From Bacillota bacterium (GTDB lineage: Bacteria > Bacillota > Negativicutes > Sporomusales > Sporomusaceae), in contig JAGGAB010000007.1 of assembly GCA_017889705.1 (NCBI GenBank), positions 124,001 through 188,000 of the forward strand: DNA of 64,000 nucleotides, written 5' to 3'. Within the stretch, counting starts at the first letter, position 1, and each line of letters starts with the position of its first letter. Shown piece by piece: positions 57,211 to 64,000 of the stretch. Made by a program: the position numbers and the translations under genes. The notes under the pieces were generated by a model. The model searched no databases and had not been told where the DNA came from. It saw only the letters and a program-made list of their open reading frames with translations.

Positions 57211-57227
57211 CATAGATATATTCTATG
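57211..57227. promoter_or_regulatory. Candidate LysR-type operator
   Basis: CATAGA-tatat-TCTATG (contains ATAG-N7-CTAT) between divergent lysR and yedE. Confidence 0.5.
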
Positions 57228-57341
57228 AATAATTCGCAAAGTAAGGTAAAATTTCCTTTTTCATTCCTAAGCAGCAGGAATATTGCTACGCATATATAAT
57301 ATTTATTTATGATATAAAAATATTTTCTATGAGGTGATTAG

Positions 57342-58412
57342 GTGAATTGGTTGATTATTGCCACAGGTTTGGTATTTGGCCTGGGCGCAGTACTATTAGT
57401 CAAGTTTGGTAATCCTGGCAACTATGGCTTTTGTGCTGCCTGTCAACTGCGGGATATTGCCGGCGCACTGGGAATTCACAGTGTACCAAATTTGCAGTAT
57501 GCCCGCCCGGAAATTATCGGATTTATTTTAGGTTCTTTTGGTTTAGCGAGGTTTAGCGGTGAATTTAGGCCGCGCGGCGGTTCCAATCCGGCTTTGCGCT
57601 TTGTATTGGGTATGGCCATGATGATTGGGGCGCTTGTATTCTTAGGGTGTCCGCTGCGGGGAATCCTGCGGGTTGCCGGGGGTGACCTTAATGGCTTGAC
57701 AGGATTGGCAGGCTTTATTGCTGGTATCGGTGCCGGGGTGGTCTTCTTAAAACGCGGCTTCAATCTGGGACGGGCGCATACTTATACCGGTAGTGTTCAG
57801 AGCACCGGTTATCTGGCGGCGGCAGCGGCATTGGTATTGTTGGTGGCTGTAGGTATGGGCGCAGGTATTTTAAATGTTAGCACAAAACCCCCCGGATCAT
57901 TACATGCGCCGATTATTATTAGTCTCATTGCCGGCCTGGCCGCAGGGGCATTGGCCGGACGTACCCGCATGTGTCTGAGCGGTGGTTTCCGCGATTTTAT
58001 GCTTGTTGGGGATACCGGTTTGCTTAAAATCTATGGCATTATGTTTTTAGCGGCACTTGCCGGTAATCTTTATTTTGGCTTTTTCAAATTAGGGTTTGCC
58101 AATCAACCGCTGTCACATACTATGCATCTCTGGAATTTCCTTGGACTATTTCTAACAGGTCTTGCCGCAACGTTAGCAGGTGGCTGTCCACTGCGCCAGC
58201 TGATTATGGCCGGTGAAGGCAATACTGATGCTATGTTTTGCGTACTCGGTATGCTGGCCGGTGCCGGTGTTGCTCACAATCTTAATGCTGCCGGTTCGGC
58301 TGCCGGTGTCGGCATCAACGGACAAATTGCCGTAGTGGCGGGAATTGTCATTGTTGGCGTGCTAGGCTTAGTCTGCCGGGAAAAACTTGTGCCGGTAAGT
58401 AAAGGAGTTTGA
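57342..58412 (+). CDS. yedE: YedE-type putative selenium/thiosulfate transporter
   Basis: Multiple TM; FLGCPLRGILRVAGGDLNGLTGLAGF, RTRMCLSGGFRDFMLVGD, LAGGCPLRQLIMAGEGNTD; followed by TusA/YedF-like gene. Confidence 0.9.
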   Translation: MNWLIIATGLVFGLGAVLLVKFGNPGNYGFCAACQLRDIAGALGIHSVPNLQYARPEIIGFILGSFGLARFSGEFRPRGGSNPALRFVLGMAMMIGALVFLGCPLRGILRVAGGDLNGLTGLAGFIAGIGAGVVFLKRGFNLGRAHTYTGSVQSTGYLAAAAALVLLVAVGMGAGILNVSTKPPGSLHAPIIISLIAGLAAGALAGRTRMCLSGGFRDFMLVGDTGLLKIYGIMFLAALAGNLYFGFFKLGFANQPLSHTMHLWNFLGLFLTGLAATLAGGCPLRQLIMAGEGNTDAMFCVLGMLAGAGVAHNLNAAGSAAGVGINGQIAVVAGIVIVGVLGLVCREKLVPVSKGV

Positions 58413-58418
58413 TAAGTT

Positions 58419-58625
58419 ATGGCGAATGTTCTCGACTTGAGAGGATTAAGTTGTCCGATACCGCTTATTAAAACCAAAGATGCCTTAAGCGGCGCCGAGA
58501 CGGTTCAGGTAGTTGTTGATGAGCCGTCAGCCAAAGAAAATATTATTAAATTTGCCAAGTCTCAGAAGTTCCGAGTTGAATATGTCGAAGCAGACGGAGA
58601 ATATACTATTACTATCGCAAAATAA
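58419..58625 (+). CDS. TusA/YedF-like sulfurtransferase
   Basis: LDLRGLSCPIPLIKTKDAL (CPxP motif). Confidence 0.93.
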   Translation: MANVLDLRGLSCPIPLIKTKDALSGAETVQVVVDEPSAKENIIKFAKSQKFRVEYVEADGEYTITIAK

Positions 58626-58666
58626 GGAAGTCAGGAACTAGGCTGTAGCAAGAAAGGGTCAGGTCT

Positions 58667-58900
58667 ATGAATTGTGTTATTACTTTTCCCTCGGTTTACC
58701 ATGCTTTTCGGGCCAAAAAATTGTTAAAGGAACAAGGTATTCTGGCTGAGCTCATACCTGTACCGCGTGAATTAAGCGCTTCCTGCGAGGGGCTGGCCGC
58801 CCAGGTTGGTGAGCAGGATGTTGACAAGGCTGTCGAAGTACTGGGAGCTAAGGGCATAGTAATGCTGCAAAAAGGTGTAAAGTTAATGAAAACATATTGA
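58667..58900 (+). CDS. DUF3343 putative Se/S carrier-like protein
   Basis: VITFPSVYHAFRAKKLLKEQGILAELIPVPRELSASCEGLA. Confidence 0.9.
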   Translation: MNCVITFPSVYHAFRAKKLLKEQGILAELIPVPRELSASCEGLAAQVGEQDVDKAVEVLGAKGIVMLQKGVKLMKTY

Positions 58901-58918
58901 AAATAGGATTATATTACG

Positions 58919-58945
58919 AACCTGCTGCAGCAGGTTTGTTTTTTT
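58919..58945 (+). terminator. Intrinsic terminator after DUF3343 gene
   Basis: AACCTGCTGCAGCAGGTT palindrome then TTTGTTTTTTT. Confidence 0.85.
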
Positions 58946-59020
58946 CGGCTAGACGACAGGAAAAGGCAAAGATATGGAGAAAATATTTATGTTCAGCCTA
59001 TCTAATAAACGGAGGAAAGT

Positions 59021-61249
59021 ATGAAAAACATTTTTGACCGTCTGAACCCAGCGCAGCACGAAGCTGTCGCTCACATAAACGGGCCGCTGTTAATTATGGC
59101 CGGAGCCGGCTCAGGCAAAACCAAAGTATTGACAAGCCGGATTGCCAACCTGCTGGCGCAGGGTGTGGCGCCGTATAATATTCTGGCCATTACCTTTACC
59201 AACAAAGCCGCTGCAGAAATGAAAGAGCGGGTGGCCGGAATTGTCGGGCATGTTGCTAAAGATATCTGGCTAAGCACTTTTCACGCCTTCTGTGCCAAAT
59301 TTCTGCGGATGGAGATTGAAAATCTGGGTGGCTATAACCGGAATTTTGTTATCTATGATTCCAGTGATTCACAGTCGGTGATTAAAAGTTGCCTGAAAGA
59401 ACTTAATTTGGATGAAAAGCAATTTACGCCTAATGGCGTGCAATCAACCATTTCCAACGCTAAAAATGGCCTACAGGATGTGAGGGAGTTTACCACTCAG
59501 GCCGACAACTTCTACAACCTCCGGGTAGCCGAAGTATACAAGTTATATCAAAACAAGCTTAAGGCCAATAACGCCCTTGATTTTGATGACCTGTTGATGC
59601 TGGCTGTGGAATTACTGGAATATAATCCCACAGTCCGGGAAAAATATCAGGATAAGTTTCATTATATTTTGATTGACGAATATCAGGATACCAACAGAGC
59701 CCAATATCTGCTGGCGCGGACACTGGCGGCCAAATACCGCAATATCTGCGTTGTTGGTGATGTCGATCAGAGTATCTATGCCTGGAGGGGCGCAGATATC
59801 AAAAATATCATGGATTTTGAAAGCGATTACCCTGAAGCTAAGGTGATAAAACTTGAGCAAAATTACCGTTCCACCCAAAATATTTTGAATGCCGCTAATG
59901 CCGTCATCGAAAATAACGGCAATCGTAAGCCTAAGTCACTGTGGACCGAGAACCAGGCCGGGGAAACCATAACCCACTACCTGGCTGTTGACGAGCGCGA
60001 CGAGGCCCGGTACATTGCCGATAATATTATTAAGCTTAATACGGTCTACCGTACACCTTACAGAGATATTGCCCTCCTTTACCGTACCAATGCGCAGTCG
60101 CGGGTGCTGGAGGAAGCTTTGCGCAATGCCGCAATTCCTTACACCATGGTGGGAGGCCTGCGGTTTTATGATCGCAAAGAGATAAAAGATATCATGGCCT
60201 ATATCAAGGTTTTATTCAACCCTGCCGATACTATCAGTTTGCTGCGCATTATCAATGTGCCGCGCAGGGGCATTGGCGATACTACCATTGGGCGTCTTAC
60301 CGAATATGCTGCTCAAAATGGTGTTTCCTTATTTGATGCTGTGTCCAATCCTGACTTAGTGCCTAGTTTAACAGCTCGTGCCAAACACCAGTTGGAAAGC
60401 CTGGCTGAGCTTATTTTTAACCTGATGTCCTGCCAGAATACACTGCCGGTTGCTGAACTTGTCGATAAAGTAATGCGTGATTCAGGATATCTATTAGAAC
60501 TCGAAAGTGACACTGACCCACTGGCACCAAACCGCATTGAAAACCTCAAAGAACTTGTCAGTGATGCCAAGAAGTTTGCAGAAACCGAAGAGGAGAATAC
60601 ACTGGAAAACTTCCTAAGCCATGTATCGCTCTTAACTGACAGCGACAAGAACGAGGAAGACGACGACCAGGTTACGGTCATGACCTTGCACTCGGCTAAG
60701 GGGTTAGAATTCCCCATGGTATTTCTGGCCGGTCTGGAAGAAGGTATTTTCCCGCATGTACGGACACTTATGGATGAACGGGAAATCGAAGAAGAGCGCC
60801 GCCTCTGTTATGTCGGTATTACCAGAGCCAAGCGCAAGCTCTATATATCCAATGCCCGCCAGCGTATGATTTACGGCAATATTGTCAGCTATTCACCATC
60901 TCGGTTTTTGGATGAAATTCCGTCTGATCTTATTGAGAGCTATGCACCGGCGCGGCCAAGTTTTGCACCGCCTGTGTCGCCGGTGTCACCTTTCAGGCCG
61001 GCTGCTACCATGCCGCCCAGAATGGCGCCAAAGCCTGAGCTTACCATACTTAAAGATATTGTGCAAAATCCGGCTAAACCGAAAAACCTCGAATGGAAAG
61101 CCGGCGATAAGGCTTATCACGCCAAATGGGGTACAGGCACAGTTGTCGCAGTAAACGGAACCGGCAACAATATGCAGCTTACCATTGCCTTTCCTAATGA
61201 AGGCATCAAAAAACTGCTGGCACAAATGGCGCCGATTAGCAGAGTATAA
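59021..61249 (+). CDS. pcrA: UvrD/PcrA-type ATP-dependent DNA helicase
   Basis: LNPAQHEAVAH, MAGAGSGKTKVLTSRIA, VGDVDQSIYAWRGAD, LHSAKGLEFPMVFLAGLEEGIFPH, GITRAKRKLYIS. Confidence 0.96.
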   Translation: MKNIFDRLNPAQHEAVAHINGPLLIMAGAGSGKTKVLTSRIANLLAQGVAPYNILAITFTNKAAAEMKERVAGIVGHVAKDIWLSTFHAFCAKFLRMEIENLGGYNRNFVIYDSSDSQSVIKSCLKELNLDEKQFTPNGVQSTISNAKNGLQDVREFTTQADNFYNLRVAEVYKLYQNKLKANNALDFDDLLMLAVELLEYNPTVREKYQDKFHYILIDEYQDTNRAQYLLARTLAAKYRNICVVGDVDQSIYAWRGADIKNIMDFESDYPEAKVIKLEQNYRSTQNILNAANAVIENNGNRKPKSLWTENQAGETITHYLAVDERDEARYIADNIIKLNTVYRTPYRDIALLYRTNAQSRVLEEALRNAAIPYTMVGGLRFYDRKEIKDIMAYIKVLFNPADTISLLRIINVPRRGIGDTTIGRLTEYAAQNGVSLFDAVSNPDLVPSLTARAKHQLESLAELIFNLMSCQNTLPVAELVDKVMRDSGYLLELESDTDPLAPNRIENLKELVSDAKKFAETEEENTLENFLSHVSLLTDSDKNEEDDDQVTVMTLHSAKGLEFPMVFLAGLEEGIFPHVRTLMDEREIEEERRLCYVGITRAKRKLYISNARQRMIYGNIVSYSPSRFLDEIPSDLIESYAPARPSFAPPVSPVSPFRPAATMPPRMAPKPELTILKDIVQNPAKPKNLEWKAGDKAYHAKWGTGTVVAVNGTGNNMQLTIAFPNEGIKKLLAQMAPISRV

Positions 61250-61273
61250 CAAAATTCTTGCGGGGGTTATGAC

Positions 61274-63316
61274 ATGAACAGCGCAATACCGGAAAATAGT
61301 ACGGCCGCTGCCCAGGAAATTCATACAGGAAAAACGTTTGAGCGGTATAAAGAATTAGTTGTCTTGGTGAATAAATATAATACGCAGTATCACGAGGGCA
61401 ATGCATCCGATATTTCGGACTATGAATTCGATATGCTTAATAAAGAACTTAGAGAGCTTGAAGCCGAGCATCCTGAGTGGGTTAATCCTGAAACCCCTAC
61501 CCAAAAGGTTGGTGGTAAGGTAAAGCGCGAAGTAGGAATGACCGTTACTCACAGAGTGCCGATGCTTTCTATTCAGGATGTATTTACTCAAGAAGAAGTT
61601 GTTGAATGGGTAAGAAAAGTTAAAAGTGTACATCCAGATGCCTTGTTTTCAGTTGAACATAAGGTCGATGGATTATCCATGACACTTCGTTATGAGAATG
61701 GGAAATTGATGCTTGCCGAGACCCGTGGAGATGGTTTTGTCGGGGAAGATGTTACTTTGAACTCGACTGTTATACCAGATATTTTGCAGGAAATTGATGT
61801 TCAAGACTATCTTGAACTCAGAGGCGAAGTTTATATGAGTCGCGCTGATTTTGAGAAATACAACGAAGAGCAAGAGGAACTTGGCAAAAAACTGGCGGCT
61901 AATCCTAGAAACCTTGCGGCAGGTTCTTTGAGACAATTAGATCCCGAAGTTACTAAAAGACGTAGATTGAAGATGTTTGTATTTAACGTACAAGATGGAC
62001 CAGATGAGTTTATGAATAATCATACAAAAGGCTTAGCTAGATTGGCTTCGTTAGGCGTACATGTTGTACATCACAAACTTTGCGCTACAGAAGAGGAAGT
62101 TATCGAGGAAATCGATAAGATTGGAAATTCCAGGGGCGATTATGAATACGACATTGATGGAGCTGTGGTAAAAGTCGAACAGACGACTTATCGAGCAGAG
62201 TTTACCGCAGGCAGCAAATACTCAGCAGGACATATTGCGTATAAGTATCCTCCGGAAGAAAAAGAGACTGAGCTTATCGATGTAGAATTAGCTGTTGGGC
62301 GTACTGGCAAGATTACCGTTACAGGCATCTTAAAACCTATTAGGCTTTGTGGGACTACCGTACAGCGAGTAACACTTCACAATCAGGATTTTATCAATGA
62401 AAAACAGGTTGGAATAGGCGGAACTTATTTAATTTATAAATCAGGAGAAATTATCCCTGCTTTAAAAGAAATGGTTAAGCCGCCACAGACAGTTTATAAG
62501 ATTCCTGATGTTTGCCCTGTCTGCAGTCAGCCGACAGTTAGAGAAGAAGGCATGGTTGCTATTAAGTGCGTAAATCCGCTTTGCCCTGCTACTCTGGTAC
62601 GTTCTATCTCGTTTTTTACAAGCAGGGATGCTATGGATATCAAAGCACTAGGAGAAACGTATATCCAGACGTTAGTGGATAATGGCTATCTTCACAGCTA
62701 CGCTGATATTTATCACTTAAAGGATTATCGAGACGAGCTTATCGAAAAAGGACTTATCGGTAAAGAAAAAAACACGGATAAGATTCTCCAAGCTATTGAA
62801 AAATCCAAGGAAAATGACCCAGCGAAGCTGCTTACTGGGTTAGGTATCAATAATGTCGGCAAATCTACGGCAAAGGCGATTATGCGGCACTATTCCAGCA
62901 TCTTTGCTTTGGCAGAAGCAATGGTTGAAGACCTGACAGGTATTCCAGATGTGGGTGAAATTACGGCAAAATCTATTGTAGATTTCTTTTCAGATCCTAC
63001 AGATAAAGCGGTTATTGATGATTTAATTAAATCTGGGGTAAACATAAAAGTGCGTACAGAAGCTAGTAATACTTCAAATGCATTGGGCGGGAAAACATTC
63101 TGTATTACAGGAACATTTTCGTCTATGGGGCGAAAAGAAATCGAGGCGCTTATTGAAAAAAACGGCGGCAAAGTATCCTCGTCTGTCAGCAAAAAGACGA
63201 GTTTCGTTGTAGCCGGTGAAGAAGCAGGCAGCAAACTTGACAAAGCCAATGAACTGGGTGTCGCGGTCTTAACAGAAGAAGAGTTTCTGGCGCTGGTACA
63301 AAAGCCTGAGGCATGA
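61274..63316 (+). CDS. ligA: NAD-dependent DNA ligase LigA (divergent)
   Basis: SVEHKVDGLSMTLRYENG (KxDG), ETRGDGFVGEDVT, NPRNLAAGSLRQLD, Cys4 zinc segment CPVC...CVNPLCPA, BRCT C-terminus GGKTFCITGTFSSMGRKEIEALIEKNGGKVSSSVSKKTSFVVAGEEAGSKLDKANELGV. Confidence 0.94.
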   Translation: MNSAIPENSTAAAQEIHTGKTFERYKELVVLVNKYNTQYHEGNASDISDYEFDMLNKELRELEAEHPEWVNPETPTQKVGGKVKREVGMTVTHRVPMLSIQDVFTQEEVVEWVRKVKSVHPDALFSVEHKVDGLSMTLRYENGKLMLAETRGDGFVGEDVTLNSTVIPDILQEIDVQDYLELRGEVYMSRADFEKYNEEQEELGKKLAANPRNLAAGSLRQLDPEVTKRRRLKMFVFNVQDGPDEFMNNHTKGLARLASLGVHVVHHKLCATEEEVIEEIDKIGNSRGDYEYDIDGAVVKVEQTTYRAEFTAGSKYSAGHIAYKYPPEEKETELIDVELAVGRTGKITVTGILKPIRLCGTTVQRVTLHNQDFINEKQVGIGGTYLIYKSGEIIPALKEMVKPPQTVYKIPDVCPVCSQPTVREEGMVAIKCVNPLCPATLVRSISFFTSRDAMDIKALGETYIQTLVDNGYLHSYADIYHLKDYRDELIEKGLIGKEKNTDKILQAIEKSKENDPAKLLTGLGINNVGKSTAKAIMRHYSSIFALAEAMVEDLTGIPDVGEITAKSIVDFFSDPTDKAVIDDLIKSGVNIKVRTEASNTSNALGGKTFCITGTFSSMGRKEIEALIEKNGGKVSSSVSKKTSFVVAGEEAGSKLDKANELGVAVLTEEEFLALVQKPEA

Positions 63317-63371
63317 TATAATATCTCTTATTGAAAATATTGGCACACTTTGTTTTTAGGAAGGTGAAACT

Positions 63372-63662
63372 ATGAAAATAACCCGCCAAAATGTTGAAGA
63401 CGTGGCCTTATTGTCACGGCTCGAAATGACGGCCGAGGAATTGGATGCTTATTCCGGGCAGCTTAATGCCATTTTAGAATATGCCGATGTCCTCAATAAA
63501 CTTGATACCAAAGGCATTGAGCCTACAGCGCACGTGCTGCCGCTGAAAAATGTTATGCGTCCTGATGAAGTTAAACCTTCACTGCCGCGGGAGTTGGCTT
63601 TGTCCAATGCGCCTGAGGCTGAGGATGGCTATTTCAAGGTGCCCAAGGTAATGGAAGGCTAA
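63372..63662 (+). CDS. gatC: Asp-tRNA(Asn)/Glu-tRNA(Gln) amidotransferase subunit C
   Basis: VEDVALLSRLEMTAEELDAYSGQLNAILEYADVLNKLDTKGIEPTAHVLPLKNVMRPDE. Confidence 0.95.
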   Translation: MKITRQNVEDVALLSRLEMTAEELDAYSGQLNAILEYADVLNKLDTKGIEPTAHVLPLKNVMRPDEVKPSLPRELALSNAPEAEDGYFKVPKVMEG

Positions 63663-63682
63663 GGATTGGAGGCGTGACTTAA

Positions 63683-64000
63683 GTGGATTTATTTAAACAA
63701 ACCATTCATACTCTGCATGAACGGTTGACAAAGAAAGAAATATCGGCCGTCGAACTGGCAAAGTCCGTATTTACCAGAACAGACGTTGTTGAGTCTAAAA
63801 TACGTTCGTACATAACCGAAACCAGAGAGCAGGCAATGGCTCAGGCCGCTGCCGTTGACGCCAAGCTTGCGAAAGGTGAAAATATTGCACCGCTTGCCGG
63901 CATTCCCGGCGCACTCAAAGATAATATCTGCACCAACGGTGTGAAGACTACCTGCGCATCTAAGATCCTGGCTAACTTTGTGCCGCCTTATAATGCTACC
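63683..64000 (+). CDS. gatA: Amidotransferase subunit A (partial, runs off window)
   Basis: GTG at 63683 after ggaggcgtg; translation VDLFKQTIHTLHERLTKKEISAVELAKSVF...APLAGIPGALKDNICTNGVKTTCASKILANFVPPYNAT. Confidence 0.93.
   Translation, partial: MDLFKQTIHTLHERLTKKEISAVELAKSVFTRTDVVESKIRSYITETREQAMAQAAAVDAKLAKGENIAPLAGIPGALKDNICTNGVKTTCASKILANFVPPYNAT

Noticed and set aside
1-64000. CRISPR arrays, tRNA/rRNA genes, prophage or IS elements
   Set aside because: No regularly spaced repeats, cloverleaf/rRNA sequence, integrase or transposase was seen in the ORF track or raw sequence.

Overview
The window reads as one contiguous, densely coded chromosomal segment from a spore-forming, diderm Firmicute. 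A Negativicutes/Sporomusaceae-type origin is an inference from gene content: RND efflux next to a Firmicutes-style dcw cluster with DUF881 and small-basic-protein genes, plus a large anaerobic cobamide operon. Nearly all genes are on the + strand. Order of content: aroK-aroB; an RND efflux pair; a CC/Se-motif-like small protein; larB-larC; an HD-GYP protein; queC-folE2; a small low-complexity repeat protein on the minus strand; a ChbG/YdjC-like deacetylase and an epimerase; a cobalamin riboswitch followed by a ~14 kb cbi/cob operon; a probable 6S RNA; ppiB, a CoA-binding protein and thioredoxin; feoB-feoA; a DUF1858 protein; lgt; a polysaccharide deacetylase; the full dcw cluster from mraZ to ftsZ; a mosaic intergenic repeat; an Hpt + REC-GGDEF pair; a LysR/YedE/TusA-like/DUF3343 putative selenium cluster; pcrA-ligA; gatC and partial gatA. 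I found no CRISPR array, tRNA, rRNA, transposase or prophage. No complete unknown system is evident. The most interesting points are non-coding or small: (i) a 97-aa repeat protein with a SigG-like promoter and a 16-bp palindrome over its predicted start site; (ii) an inverted repeat with N11 spacing over the larB promoter that resembles some NikR operators; (iii) a riboswitch terminator whose 3' arm is also the cbiD Shine-Dalgarno; (iv) a two-unit intergenic repeat after ftsZ; (v) a 30-bp perfect palindrome inside lgt; (vi) a divergent ligA in a conserved operon position. All assignments are by reading the sequence and family knowledge; no database search was run.
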